Shown: positions 17,040-27,079, numbered from the stretch's first letter. The stretch is 64,000 bases of DNA from Candidatus Moraniibacteriota bacterium (GCA_030645735.1 JAUSNP010000004.1:1-64000), one strand, 5' to 3'. A program made the numbers and translations. Notes: generated by a model not told the origin, from the letters alone.

Positions 17040-20000
17040 TCCACCAATTGAAGTTGATTTCTTTCGGCGCCAAAATTGCATCAAGTCGGTCCACTCCGAC
17101 TTCAAAGCCTTTGCCTATATCTGTGTTTTTCACATAAATAACTTGATTGTCAGTTGAACCAATTGGCGTGATATAAATCTTTGAATCCGCGCTAACTGCA
17201 CTAGTTTTCACAACGACAACACTTTTATCCGCCACAATCACCGCCTCACCAATCGTGGCTGCGGTTTTGTCATTGACTGCAATAGTCAGCAAGCCAGTCT
17301 CAGTGATTTGCGAGGTCAATTTACCAACAATTGTAATGTCGCCAGCCTTGCTAGTGTCTGTGATGCCTAGGAGTTGGTTCAAATAATCTATGGATTGGGT
17401 GTTGGCATCAATTTGCGCAATGTTGACTGGTGTAGCAATTTGCGATTGCAAGGCGGTGATTTGTTGTTGCAAAATATCTGTCAGCGCCTGTAGAGACGCA
17501 ATGCTTTGCGTCTGCGCATTGATTTGCGTATTGATATTTGCAACTTGTTTGGTGAATGTATCTTGGTTATTGGTGATGGTGGTTAGGTTTTTTTCAATTG
17601 AACCAAGTTGAGTGTTAACAGAATTTTTCAAATCCGTGACAGTTGAAATGTTGCCAGTTAGTTGCAAGTTTAGATTTTCAATCTGAGTTTTTTCTTCTTG
17701 GAACATTTGATTTTTCACATCCGCAAATCTAGCGTAGAGTCCATGGATAGCGCCGTCTTGGAGAGTTGAGTCGGCATATGGTATGAGCAGTTCGCCTGGG
17801 GTAATTTGTTGAGTTAGATAGTTTTGGAAATGGGTCAGTTCATTTGGAGTGACACCTTTGAGAGTGTTTTTGGAAAGCTGGTTGAGTGGAGCAACTTCGT
17901 AGTTTGGAATTTGGAAACCTCCAGTCTTAGCGATGTAGCTCCAAGTGCCTCCAGTTCTAAAGTAGAGTCTTTCAGTGCCTAGAGTTGTGTCCAGACAAGT
18001 GAGACCGTCAGTAGCTGTGGTGAAAGTTAAATCAGTACAAGCGCCGGCGTTGGTTTTTTGGATGAAGCCGTCGGAGGCAAGAGCTTGGCCAGTTGCACCT
18101 ACTTTAAATTTATTTACTGAATTAACATTGAAATCTAAGAAGTCGCCAGTGAATGAGCCAGTGCCAGAAGCCATGTCGGCGTGAAATAAGTCTGCTGTTT
18201 TATCAGAGGTATTATGCGACACATAAATAGATTCATCACTCGTAGAGTCACTGTCATCAATATAGAGACCGTATCCAGCGCCTGTTATGGTAGCATAAAA
18301 AGCTGGGGCTCCCCCTGATTCAGTGACCCAAACCCCAACGTTGCCCGCAGAATCATTGATTTCTACACCACCATCATTCCTTACTTTGAATACTGAATCG
18401 CTATTCACATTGAAATCCAAAAAATCGCCAGTAAATGAACCTGTGCCAACAGCCATGTTGGCATTGATTAAGTCACCTGATTTAGCGGATGTATTATGTA
18501 TAAAATACAATGAGTTAGCAGTGGTAGAACCATAATCATAGCCAAAAATAAAACGATTATTGTCTTGCTGATAGAGTTTCAAATCGTCATTTCCCCCAGT
18601 TGCATAAAGATATGCCACCGTACTATCATCTGTAGTAAATCCGCCATCTGTCACATAAAGTGGGTCTGAGCCGGTATCAGTATTTGGAGTTATGCGAAGT
18701 TCACCACTGTGCCCGACTGTGAATGACGCAACATTGTTTTTTCTAAAATCCAAGAAGTCACCAGTGAATGAACCTGTGCCAACAGCCATATTAGCATTGA
18801 TTAAGTCACCGGTTTTAGCGGAAGTTGAATGATATGTATTAAAAGTATTATTTGAAGCTGAAGCAGTATCATAGACATACATAGCTGGAACATCAGCACC
18901 TAATTGTGCATAATATGCGGTGTTGCCATAGGACACGATAGATTCAATTATGCCGTTACCTTCCATTAAATTTGCATCCGTAGCTCGCAGTGCATATGAG
19001 CCAGCTGAATTGATATATGTATCACCAGATGAACTAACTTGAAATACCTTAGGATTAACGCCGACGTTACCATTATTAAAATCCAAGAAGTCACCAGTGA
19101 ATGAGCCTGAACCACCCCCAAAATTCATATTAATGCCGTCGCCAGAAAAAGCAGAGTTTGATTGAGTTAATCCAATCAAATTATTGGAAGTAATGGAGTA
19201 AGATATCCCAGTGATTAATGGTGCATTATTACTATTGCCTGCATTGTAACTAACCAAGCTCAAAACTGGCGCAGCATAATTGCCAGAATATTCAAATGTT
19301 CCCAATCCCCAGCCATTGCCTTGGACATTGAAGGCATTGCCGTCTATATTGTCATTTGGGTCATTGTAATTAAGATAAAAACCATTGCCATTTTTTCCTA
19401 TTTCCGTATTGATGTATGAACCATCGCCATAATAGAAATTATTATTATAGCCTAGACCAGATACCGCATTATATTGCGCCTCGCTCAACGAATACCGCGT
19501 CATCCAACCACTTGAATTAAGACTTGGATCATTCCCCCAACCATCTCCATTTTCATATGCAAAAAAGGCGAACGGATAATCATATTGCCATTGCCCATAA
19601 TCACTATCTGGTCCATCATATGTGACAGTGATTGCATTTCGAATTGGGTTTTGAATAATTACCGCCCCATCAAAACCATTCGTGTCTTCATACAAACCAG
19701 ACAAGGACCGTCCGCCACCTATAGATCCGTCATTACCGAAAGTTAAAATTAAGCGCTCAGCGCTATTGAAAGTATCACGGCTACCCACAATCTTTATCCG
19801 ATGAGTATAAGGGATTGTAGCTTCAATTTCTTGCGCAGTATTTCCGTTTGAAGTAGTTGTTGCAATGGCAGGTGTGTTTCGATCACTTGGCAAAAAGATA
19901 AAAGCTGAGATGCCACCAAATGCTGGATCATTGGACTCATAGCTATTATATGATTCATGGTAACCTGAAATTATCTCAATCGTGTCCTCTCCGTTAGAGT

Positions 20001-21522
20001 ACGCAATATATGGATTACTAGGACTAGTCAAAGACGGATCAAGTCGATAGACTTTACCCTCGCCTTTGGCATATTCCCATTTAGTGTCCGTGCCGGTGGA
20101 AGACAAAAACATCCCGTCTGTTCCGTTGGAATTGGTGCTGTCAAAGAGTCCATTTTCTAAGCGCATATTGCCGGCGATGTGCAAAGCTTCGGTTGGACTG
20201 GAGGTTCCAATTCCAAATTGTTTGCTGGCGTTGTCCCAGAAAAGACTGGCATCCGCCCCAAAGGTTCCGGCATTGTTAAATTGCAACTGACCAATGGAAC
20301 CGCCTGGTACCGCATTGACACTAGCCCAGCTCAAGTTGCCATCACCATCAGTAGTCATAACTTGATTAGGATTGCCATCCACCGCTGGCAAGGTATAGGC
20401 GCCGGCAATGATGATTGTTTGTGTATGCAAAGTTCCTTGCACTTCAGCGTCATGGGAAATGACTAGATCACCAGTGTTTGTTAGGCCGTGATTTGAATTG
20501 TTCTCACCAATGAAAATCGGTGAAGCGCCAATCAAGCGATGGGTATAGATCGTGTTCCAGCTTTTGTCAGAGTTGCCGAGATTGTAGGAGAGGTTGTTGT
20601 CTGGGATGATGTCCTTGGTGGTAGTGGTGCCTTCGACAGTCAGGTCAGCCTTGTCACCGGACAGAACAAGCGCGCCACTGACTTCTCCGCCAGTATTAGA
20701 CAACTTAGTTTTTACATCCGTAGCCAGTTGTGTTGAGGCTTTATCAATTGATTGGGAGAAATCTTCTTTGACTGTGGAGAGATCGGCGGATAAATTGGAG
20801 TTAGAAGATGAGATTTCTTTAAATAGATTACTTTTGGTATCGCGAATAGCCTTACCTAGAAGACCTGTTAAGGAAGCTTGCTGAGTTGAATCGTCATTAG
20901 AACTAAAGACACTTGCTATTGCCTCTCCAATGGGAGCATAGGCTTGTGGATAGGCAAAAGCTGAGAAAGAAAACAATAGGAAAAAGACCAGGAAAGCTGA
21001 GTAGAGGATTTTTTTAGTTAGATGACTAATTGAGTCTTGGTATTCACCGATGCCTTTTTGGTACAAGCGGACAAAGAAAAGAACTAGCGAGCCAGTTACG
21101 GTTAAAACACCGATGTAGGCCATTATGATGAAGGCGTCGTCGAGGGAAAGACTGGTTACGAAGTGGAATAGTGGATAGATTAAGAAGAATACCGGTTTCC
21201 ATTCAGAAGGGAAAAAGACTATAAATAGGATTAGGAAAGCTAGGGAGATTTTGAGAAAGTTTTTTAGAAAAACATCATTCTTTTGCATCAACACATACAT
21301 GGCGTGATCCTGCTTGTCTTTCAGATACATCCACAAGGCAAAGCCGATTATCAATACCAACGGCATCAGAGCGATAAAGGTGACAATGAAGTTGGCAAAA
21401 AACTCAAACTGCGCCAATGAGCGCAAAATGACAAATTCAGCAAAGACTACGAAGATTAGGAAACGGCTTTTGTGTAAGTTTAATTTTTGTAGAAGTGAAT
21501 ATTGTTCGATTGCTTCGGACAT
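17023..21522 (-). CDS. Giant membrane-anchored repeat fibre protein, 1499 aa
   Basis: Probable surface fibre. The first 200 residues hold four to five membrane helices (for example LMPLVLIIGFALWMYL and ISLAFLILFIVFFP). A coiled-coil stretch follows (about 215-280), then a low-complexity ectodomain in which SGDFLDF/TGSFTGDFLDFN units and LGIGTSSPTEALHIAG modules recur. Residues of about 1150-1499 match the C-termini of the proteins at 29019 and 35613 almost exactly (GGFQIPNYEVAPLNQLS, GVTPNELTHFQNYL), then a coiled coil, ending NWWIVAEK. No peptidase S74 motif is visible. The start at 21522 has an extended -10 about 35 nt upstream. It is a single-gene transcript. Role in attachment is inference. 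Confidence 0.75.
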   Translation of the reverse strand: MSEAIEQYSLLQKLNLHKSRFLIFVVFAEFVILRSLAQFEFFANFIVTFIALMPLVLIIGFALWMYLKDKQDHAMYVLMQKNDVFLKNFLKISLAFLILFIVFFPSEWKPVFFLIYPLFHFVTSLSLDDAFIIMAYIGVLTVTGSLVLFFVRLYQKGIGEYQDSISHLTKKILYSAFLVFFLLFSFSAFAYPQAYAPIGEAIASVFSSNDDSTQQASLTGLLGKAIRDTKSNLFKEISSSNSNLSADLSTVKEDFSQSIDKASTQLATDVKTKLSNTGGEVSGALVLSGDKADLTVEGTTTTKDIIPDNNLSYNLGNSDKSWNTIYTHRLIGASPIFIGENNSNHGLTNTGDLVISHDAEVQGTLHTQTIIIAGAYTLPAVDGNPNQVMTTDGDGNLSWASVNAVPGGSIGQLQFNNAGTFGADASLFWDNASKQFGIGTSSPTEALHIAGNMRLENGLFDSTNSNGTDGMFLSSTGTDTKWEYAKGEGKVYRLDPSLTSPSNPYIAYSNGEDTIEIISGYHESYNSYESNDPAFGGISAFIFLPSDRNTPAIATTTSNGNTAQEIEATIPYTHRIKIVGSRDTFNSAERLILTFGNDGSIGGGRSLSGLYEDTNGFDGAVIIQNPIRNAITVTYDGPDSDYGQWQYDYPFAFFAYENGDGWGNDPSLNSSGWMTRYSLSEAQYNAVSGLGYNNNFYYGDGSYINTEIGKNGNGFYLNYNDPNDNIDGNAFNVQGNGWGLGTFEYSGNYAAPVLSLVSYNAGNSNNAPLITGISYSITSNNLIGLTQSNSAFSGDGINMNFGGGSGSFTGDFLDFNNGNVGVNPKVFQVSSSGDTYINSAGSYALRATDANLMEGNGIIESIVSYGNTAYYAQLGADVPAMYVYDTASASNNTFNTYHSTSAKTGDLINANMAVGTGSFTGDFLDFRKNNVASFTVGHSGELRITPNTDTGSDPLYVTDGGFTTDDSTVAYLYATGGNDDLKLYQQDNNRFIFGYDYGSTTANSLYFIHNTSAKSGDLINANMAVGTGSFTGDFLDFNVNSDSVFKVRNDGGVEINDSAGNVGVWVTESGGAPAFYATITGAGYGLYIDDSDSTSDESIYVSHNTSDKTADLFHADMASGTGSFTGDFLDFNVNSVNKFKVGATGQALASDGFIQKTNAGACTDLTFTTATDGLTCLDTTLGTERLYFRTGGTWSYIAKTGGFQIPNYEVAPLNQLSKNTLKGVTPNELTHFQNYLTQQITPGELLIPYADSTLQDGAIHGLYARFADVKNQMFQEEKTQIENLNLQLTGNISTVTDLKNSVNTQLGSIEKNLTTITNNQDTFTKQVANINTQINAQTQSIASLQALTDILQQQITALQSQIATPVNIAQIDANTQSIDYLNQLLGITDTSKAGDITIVGKLTSQITETGLLTIAVNDKTAATIGEAVIVADKSVVVVKTSAVSADSKIYITPIGSTDNQVIYVKNTDIGKGFEVGVDRLDAILAPKEINFNWWIVAEK

Positions 21523-21556
21523 AATATGTGAGTGTTTTTATTTTTATTCTTATCCT

Positions 21557-21594
21557 ATTATACCACAGAAAAGAGATGTTGCGGATGTGGATAA
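21557..21594 (-). promoter_or_regulatory. Extended -10 promoter with DnaA box, 1499-aa gene
   Basis: TGG-TATAAT (-10 at 21557-21562) without a good -35. A perfect DnaA box (TTATCCACA on the minus strand, 21586-21594) starts 24 nt upstream of the -10. The 2109-aa gene has the same arrangement and orientation with a nearly equal gap. Confidence 0.6.
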
Positions 21595-21612
21595 CTTGGT
21601 TGTGTGAGAATC

Positions 21613-21644
21613 AAAAAAGCAGACATGGAAGTGTCTGCTTTTTT
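21613..21644 (-). terminator. Bidirectional terminator of rplY
   Basis: AAAAAAGCAGACA (21613-21625), 6-nt loop, TGTCTGCTTTTTT (21632-21644), a perfect stem with T6 in both directions. It lies 28 nt past the rplY stop. Confidence 0.9.
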
Positions 21645-21671
21645 GGTTCCAATTCAGAAAATATATCTGAT

Positions 21672-22337
21672 TTATTTCTTGTCTTTCTTTTCCTCCACTG
21701 GAGCTTCTGGCTTAACTACACCCTCAACCTTAGTTACATCAGCCTCGACTTTTTCTTCAAGTGCGGCTAGATCCTCTTCGGTTCGTGGCGCAGACACAAG
21801 CGCAACAACGGTTTCTGGGTCAAGTTCAATTTTCACCTTGGCTGAAACCTTCAAATCCTTGATAGTGATATGATCTTCAAATGTTACAATCTTAGAAATA
21901 TCTACATCAATGTGAGATGGCAAATCAGATGGCAAACATTTCACCGTAACCTTGTCGATGCTCTTAACAAAGATTCCACCCATTGTTTTCACAGCAGGAG
22001 CTTCGCCAATAAACACCAATTCAACTTCAGTTTCAATTTCTTCATCCATACGAACTTGGAAAAAATCAACATGCGTGAATTTCCCAGTCACGCCATTCTT
22101 TTGAATTTCATGAATCAAAACATTGCGGTCATCCTTGCCATCAATTTTCAAATCAATGATGGTGCTTTCTCCAGATTTTTTCAACAATCTTTTCAAATCC
22201 AAGGCATTCACCCAAAGACTAGTTGACTCAACACTGTGTCCATAAACAACAGCTGGCACTCGTCCTTCTCGACGACCCACATTCACTTTTCTGCCTCGTT
22301 CAGCTCGCGCTGTCGCTTCCAATAAAACTTTCTCCAT
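21672..22337 (-). CDS. rplY: 50S ribosomal protein bL25, TL5/CTC type
   Basis: 221 aa, the long two-domain form. The N-domain (1-95) binds 5S rRNA and shows RKVNVGRREGRVPAVVYGHS and IHEIQKNGVTGKFTHVDFFQ. The C-domain (about 100-185) is the beta-rich TL5 extension, with MGGIFVKSIDKVTVKCLPSD and IDVDISKIVTFEDHITIKDL. A charged Glu/Lys-rich tail ends the protein. It lies 2.2 kb downstream of the 5S gene on the same strand but is separated from it by rodA and a terminator. Its leader contains an AT-rich repeat. Confidence 0.9.
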   Translation of the reverse strand: MEKVLLEATARAERGRKVNVGRREGRVPAVVYGHSVESTSLWVNALDLKRLLKKSGESTIIDLKIDGKDDRNVLIHEIQKNGVTGKFTHVDFFQVRMDEEIETEVELVFIGEAPAVKTMGGIFVKSIDKVTVKCLPSDLPSHIDVDISKIVTFEDHITIKDLKVSAKVKIELDPETVVALVSAPRTEEDLAALEEKVEADVTKVEGVVKPEAPVEEKKDKK

Positions 22338-22371
22338 AAATATTACATCCTACCTGAACCCGCCCATGCGG

Positions 22372-22500
22372 GAATTTCCAATTTCCAATTTCCAATTTCC
22401 AAACAATTTTCAATGACCAAATTTTCAATGACCAAAACTTTTTTAAATTTTGGAGGTTGTAATTTGAAATTTAGAATTTATTTGGTTATTGTATCTTGGT
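22372..22500. repeat. AT-rich word repeat upstream of rplY
   Basis: Copies of AATTTCCAATTTCC and CAATGACCAAATTTT on one side, and words such as AAATTTTGGAGG, AATTTGAAATTTAG and TTATTTGGTTATTG on the other, which are partly complementary. It belongs to the same loose family as the elements at 45871-46015 and 61975-62103. Non-coding. Confidence 0.5.
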
Positions 22501-22606
22501 TATTGTATTTTCCGCTTCACGGTTTCCCCTCGGACATTAAAAAATTAATAACTAAACAAAAATCAGCTTTTTCAACTGTTTTATGATTTTACCAGCATTT
22601 AACGGC

Positions 22607-23698
22607 TTAGTCAAGTGTTTTTATGCGCCTTAAATAGATACTTTGCACAATTCCCAAAGAAGCCAAAACGGCAATCATCGAACTGCCACCATAGCTCAAA
22701 AGTGGCAACGGCACACCAGCTACCGGCGCTACCCCGATGTTCATACCCACATTCACCAAAATCTGCAAAAACAGCATAATAGCAATGCCCACAGCCAACA
22801 AATAGCCAAAATTATCCCGCGCCAAACGTGCCGTTTCCTTGATGCGATAGATCAAAATTCCAAACAAAATGATGATAGCGCAAGATCCAAAAAAGCCCAA
22901 CTCTTCAGCGAAAACTGCGAAAATAAAGTCGGTATGCTTTTCTGGCAAAAAGTTCAGCTGGGATTGTGAACCATGGCCCAAACCCTTACCCCACATTCCA
23001 CCTGAACCCACGGCCACCGTAGATTGAATGACATTGTACCCGCTACCCATCGGGTCCTGCTCGGGGCTGACGAAATTTATCAAACGATCTTTTTGATAAT
23101 CCTTCAGCACAAACCAACCCGAAGAGGCAGTTACAACCCCCACTAATAGCAGAGCAAAAAAAACTTTTTTAGTTATACCAGACACAAATAGCATCCCCAG
23201 CCAGATGCCCATAATAACTGCGGCTGAACCAAAATCCGGTTGCTTCAAAATCAAAAAAACTGGAATGGCAATCAAAATTATGGACGCAATTGTTCTGACA
23301 ATCACGCTTAGATGAGTTTTCTTTTTGGACAGGAAGCTAGCCAAAAAAATTATGACAATCAGTTTGGTTATTTCCACTGGTTGAATATTGAAGGCGCCCA
23401 CGCCAATCCAGCCCGTTGTGCCACGCACTGTAGTTCCCCACAACACTAGCACCAGCAAAATTCCAATGATGCCAAAATATAATTTAGTGCTATATGAATT
23501 GAGCGCGCGATAATCAAAAAATGAAAAAAACATCATCAAGGCCAAGCCAATGCCAACTGACACTAATTGCTTTTGAAAGTGATTCATTTGAGCGCTATCT
23601 TCGATTGAAGAAATGGTGTACAAAGTCACCAAGCCAACTGCCAGTAACAAAAAAATGGTGATCGTTAGCACCCAATCAAGTTTTAAAAAATTTCTCAT
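22607..23698 (-). CDS. rodA: Rod-shape SEDS glycosyltransferase RodA/FtsW
   Basis: SEDS-family peptidoglycan polymerase, 363 aa with about ten membrane helices. Hallmarks are KQPDFGSAAVIMGIWLGMLF, the periplasmic loop with LGHGSQSQLNFLPEKHTDFI and the end motif VAGVPLPLLSYGGSSMIAVL. Its length and lack of long cytoplasmic tails suit RodA better than FtsW, though the two are hard to separate by eye. It would work with MreB (6299-7306). It starts 3 nt after the stop of the 277-aa membrane protein, so it shares that transcript. Confidence 0.85.
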   Translation of the reverse strand: MRNFLKLDWVLTITIFLLLAVGLVTLYTISSIEDSAQMNHFQKQLVSVGIGLALMMFFSFFDYRALNSYSTKLYFGIIGILLVLVLWGTTVRGTTGWIGVGAFNIQPVEITKLIVIIFLASFLSKKKTHLSVIVRTIASIILIAIPVFLILKQPDFGSAAVIMGIWLGMLFVSGITKKVFFALLLVGVVTASSGWFVLKDYQKDRLINFVSPEQDPMGSGYNVIQSTVAVGSGGMWGKGLGHGSQSQLNFLPEKHTDFIFAVFAEELGFFGSCAIIILFGILIYRIKETARLARDNFGYLLAVGIAIMLFLQILVNVGMNIGVAPVAGVPLPLLSYGGSSMIAVLASLGIVQSIYLRRIKTLD

Positions 23699-23701
23699 AT
23701 T

Positions 23702-24535
23702 TTATAAACCAGGTACAAAATATTGTTTAGTAAAAGTTTCCGATTCAAAAATATTAACTCCCGTCTGCACTTCCACATTCATAACTTCACCAGGAAATCG
23801 GTTGAGCCACAAGGCTCGAAAATCTCGATTTTCACCAGATTTCACCGTATTCATTTCCGTTGAATTCAAAGCAATCACACTGTCGTTGGCATCTTTCAAA
23901 ATCACATCCAGTCTGATGGTATTGAAATTGAATGAACTTTCATTTTTCAATAGCCCCTTAACTTCGCTAAAGCCGATACCGGAATTTATTTGACCATAAG
24001 TCTTGTTAACAATTTTCAGCTGTGGTCTTTCATAATAATTAGCAAATTCTGACCATTCTTGATTGAGAATATTGAATTCAACACGACTTGGCACACCAAC
24101 AAATTCTACATTATTCTCTACGACATATTTACTTTCAGCTGGCAAAATATAGCTGACGCCTTTTTTTGTTGTCACAACCGAACCCGCTGCATCCAAAATT
24201 TTGAATTCATATTGAAATTTTTTGCTGCCAAAAGTTGCATTTGGATTGGACACGCGGGCATACAAATCAATCTTGCTAGCCACGCCACTTTCCACAAAGC
24301 CACTCTCTTGGCTGGTCAAATTTTGCGCCACAATTGCACACTTAGTTGCACACACTCCGCCACAATCAATACCAACTTCATTCTGGTTCTTTTTATTATC
24401 AGAACAACTCGGCACTGGTTTTAACCAAGAATATAACATAAAAATAAACAACAAAAAAACAGCCACAAAAATGGCTATTATAGTCGCTCGCTTTTTCTGA
24501 TATTTATCCTCTAAAAATTTATCTAATATTTCCAT
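23702..24535 (-). CDS. Membrane-anchored hypothetical protein with CSD...CGGVC motif, 277 aa
   Basis: I know no function. One N-terminal helix (IIAIFVAVFLLFIFMLYSWL) anchors the protein. It is followed by a cysteine-rich segment (CSDNKKNQNEVGIDCGGVCA, then TKC) and an outer beta-rich domain (about 80-277) resembling Ig-like or late-embryogenesis-type folds. The cysteine spacing suggests a small disulfide or metal site outside the membrane. The ATG lies 6 nt after an extended -10 box, implying a leaderless mRNA. It is coupled to rodA downstream, so a role in wall synthesis is possible but unproven. Confidence 0.6.
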   Translation of the reverse strand: MEILDKFLEDKYQKKRATIIAIFVAVFLLFIFMLYSWLKPVPSCSDNKKNQNEVGIDCGGVCATKCAIVAQNLTSQESGFVESGVASKIDLYARVSNPNATFGSKKFQYEFKILDAAGSVVTTKKGVSYILPAESKYVVENNVEFVGVPSRVEFNILNQEWSEFANYYERPQLKIVNKTYGQINSGIGFSEVKGLLKNESSFNFNTIRLDVILKDANDSVIALNSTEMNTVKSGENRDFRALWLNRFPGEVMNVEVQTGVNIFESETFTKQYFVPGL

Positions 24536-24541
24536 AAATCT

Positions 24542-24550
24542 ATTCTAGCA
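24542..24550 (-). promoter_or_regulatory. Extended -10 promoter, leaderless
   Basis: TGC followed by TAGAAT (24542-24547), 6 nt before the ATG at 24535. It sits just after the 5S terminator, giving the membrane protein-rodA pair its own start. Confidence 0.55.
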
Positions 24551-24562
24551 CAAATTTTTCCA

Positions 24563-24580
24563 CAAAAAAAGAGCATTGTT
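24563..24580 (-). terminator. 5S rRNA processing stem and terminator
   Basis: The sequences flanking 5S (AGAGCATTGTTTTGG and CCAAAACAATGCTCT) pair perfectly and are followed on the minus strand by T7. The stem would both bring the 5S ends together and terminate transcription. Confidence 0.7.
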
Positions 24581-24693
24581 TTGGCGGCGTCCTACTTTTC
24601 CTAGACTGATGCCTAGATATCATCGGGGCTGAAATGCTTAACTGCCGAGTTCGGAATGGGATCGGGTGTTGCCATTTCGCTAGAACCACCAAA
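24580..24693 (-). rRNA. rrf: 5S ribosomal RNA
   Basis: Minus-strand sequence beginning TTGGTGGTTCTAGCGAAATG and holding the conserved core CCCGATCCCATTCCGAACTC, GCAGTTAAGC and the closing AGTAGGACGCCGCC. About 114 nt, normal length. Ends are placed by the terminal pairing and could be off by a few bases. It follows 23S after a 430-nt spacer that holds a small membrane-protein ORF. Confidence 0.9.
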
Positions 24694-24788
24694 ACAATGC
24701 TCTTTTTTCGCAGTCCGTAAAGTCCCAAGTCCGTAAAGTTTTTAAAGTCACATACTTTATGGACTTTTGACTTTATAGCCTTTCGACT

Positions 24789-24923
24789 CTAGAACGCGTT
24801 TATAACTGGTGCAAAAAACAAAAATGAAAAGATCGCAATCGCAATTACAGAGAAGATGATGAAGATAAACTTCAAGCTTTCTCCGTATTTTTTAGAATAC
24901 GATTTCATATTATTATTGTCCAT
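24789..24923 (-). CDS. 44-aa membrane peptide between 23S and 5S
   Basis: Short frame reading MDNNNMKSYSKKYGESLKFI and then a hydrophobic helix (FIIFSVIAIAIFSFLFFAPV) ending INAF. The basic N-tail and single helix fit a small membrane protein with its N-terminus inside. No Shine-Dalgarno is seen; an AT-rich TATATT-like element lies upstream. It sits inside the rRNA operon in the same direction. It is too short for firm statistics, but the clean charge-then-helix layout supports it. Confidence 0.5.
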   Translation of the reverse strand: MDNNNMKSYSKKYGESLKFIFIIFSVIAIAIFSFLFFAPVINAF

Positions 24924-25121
24924 TGTAAATATACTAATACAACTATTTATTCAGTAGATCTTGTGCACTCAGTTGAATTTCGCCATAAGCAAACTTCAAC
25001 CGAGATAGTTTAGAAACTATTAACCACTAACCCACGCATAACGCGTAACGCATATCGTGAAACATATATGAAATACGTTCTACGATTTGCGCTCTACGAT
25101 CTGCGATTTATTTAAATTTAA
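24924..25121. other. 23S-5S spacer with repeated words
   Basis: Contains words such as ACGATATGCGTTACGCGTTA on the minus strand, akin to those upstream of the glycosyltransferase at 6232-6298. The end next to 23S (TTTAAATTTAAGAG) pairs with the 23S 5' flank to form the processing stem. No tRNA is present. Confidence 0.5.
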
Positions 25122-25474
25122 GAGTGTAATTTTAATTTATTAGTATCTCTCGACTTAATGCATTACTGCACTTATATCTGAGACCTATCAACCTAGTCAT
25201 CTTCTAGGAAATTATGTTGGAGCAAGCTCCAACAGTTGCCTTATCTTAAAGGAGGCTTCCCGCTTATATGCTTTCAGCGGTTATCCTTTCCAAACGTAGC
25301 TACTCAGCAGTGCTCCTGGCGGAACAGCTGATACACCAGAGGTTTGTTCTTTCCGGTCCTCTCGTACTAGGAAAGACTCTTTTCAAGCAACAACGCCCAC
25401 AGCAGATAGGAGACCAACCTGTCTCACGACGGTTTGAACCCAGCTCACGTACCGCTTTAATTGGCGAACAGCCA

Positions 25475-25534
<60 letters not shown>

Positions 25535-25560
25535 CATCGTCGATATGGACTCTTGGATGG

Positions 25561-25593
<33 letters not shown>

Positions 25594-25754
25594 TGATGAT
25601 CTTCTACGCTCCTATAAGCGATAGTCGGTTCACTAAATTCTACTTTCGTAACTGATCGACTGATGGGTCTCTCAGTAAAGCTGGTTTATGCTTTTGCACT
25701 ATCAGTCCGATTTCCATCCGGACCTAACCAACCTTTGTAAACGCCTCCGTTGCC

Positions 25755-25790
<36 letters not shown>

Positions 25791-25801
25791 AGGCACTGTT
25801 C

Positions 25802-25982
25802 CCGGACTGGTATGAATAACTAAAAACGTCGTATACATTTTTTTTGTGAACCGCAAAAGACAATACTAATAAATCCAATCATTCTTACGAACAATTAGAT
25901 CTTTATTTACAACTTATGCAATTAGTTTTGTCATTTGCTGGTTTACATGTAACGAAGATTTTTGTTCCTCATAACAGTCCAG
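25802..25982 (-). other. 23S insertion 1 (helix 79 region)
   Basis: Between the conserved TACCACCCT and CAGTGCCTGGCGGGTAG blocks E. coli has about 70 nt; here there are about 200. The ends pair over 13 bp (25802-25814 with 25970-25982). Inside, GTAAACCAGCAAATGACAA pairs with TTGTCTTTTGCGGTTCAC, so it folds as a long rod. No endonuclease frame is seen. Confidence 0.65.
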
Positions 25983-26973
25983 GGTTAGACTTAAAACTTC
26001 AGCAGGGTGGTATTCCACTGTTGACTCCATCTGGACTAGCGTCCGGATTTCATAGTCTCCCACCTAAGCTCGACAACTAAAATTCTAAATCAATGCCAAG
26101 TTGTAGTAAAGCTCCACGGGGTCTTTTCGTCTTGCTGCAGGTCGACGGCATCTTTACCGTCATTGCAATTTCACCGAGCTCTCCGTTGAGACAGTTCCCA
26201 AGTCATTACGCCATTGATGCGGGTCAGAATTTACCTGACAAGGAATTTCGCTACCTTAGGACGATTATAGTTATCGCCGACGTTCACTGGCGCTTCGGGG
26301 ATTGGCTTGCACCGCTCCCGTTAACGTTCCAGCACTGGTCAGGCGTCAGCCCCTATACTTCCCCTTGCGGGTTTGCAGAGACCTGTGTTTTTGGTAAACA
26401 GTTGCTTGGGAAACTTTCGCTGCGGCCTATACCTTGCGATATAGGCGAGACATTTTGCGAACTTACGTCTAGCTTTTTTGCCGAGTTCCTTAACGGAGGA
26501 TCACTCGTTCACCTTAGGCTACTCGCCCAGTCTACCTGTGTCGGTTTTAGTACGGATATTTAATGATAAGTTTAGAGACTTTTCTAGACAACCTGCTTTA
26601 TTTTGTTGGTCTTTCCGAAGAAAAACCTCCAGCCATAACTTGGGCTATACCTTCCGGATTTACCTGAAAAGCACCCTCACTATGTCTACATCAATCCAAT
26701 AAGATGCAAAATATACTAGATTGCGTCCTCCCATACCGTGACATTAAATAGTCAAGGAATATTAACCTTGTGTCCATCGACTACGTCTTTCGACCTCGCC
26801 TTAGGACCGACTGACCCTGGGTTGATCAACATTGCCCAGGAAACCTTAGACTTTCGGTGTCGGGGGATCTCACCCCAATTGCGGTTACTAATACCAACAT
26901 TCTTACTTCCATGCACTCCACGGTGGCTCACGCCTTCCGCTTCAGTGCGCATGGAACACTTCCCTACCGCTCA

Positions 26974-27079
26974 CAATCTTCTTAAAAAGCACAACTTAAA
27001 AGCTACCATCATGTTGTAGCGCTTGCGTGAAATTTGATAAAATTCACGCTTCATTTAGTTATTCCTTTTAAGAAGATTG
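26974..27079 (-). other. 23S insertion 2 (domain III)
   Basis: After the conserved GATACCGAAGATGCGG block, the short E. coli hairpin is replaced by a 106-nt structure. It is closed by a perfect 15-bp stem (26974-26989 with 27065-27079) and contains two inner hairpins (27002-27020 and 27025-27049). Confidence 0.7.

Noticed and set aside
25802..25982. Self-splicing intron or homing endonuclease in 23S
   Set aside because: The segment folds as a simple extended hairpin in a variable helix, with no group I core and no endonuclease frame.
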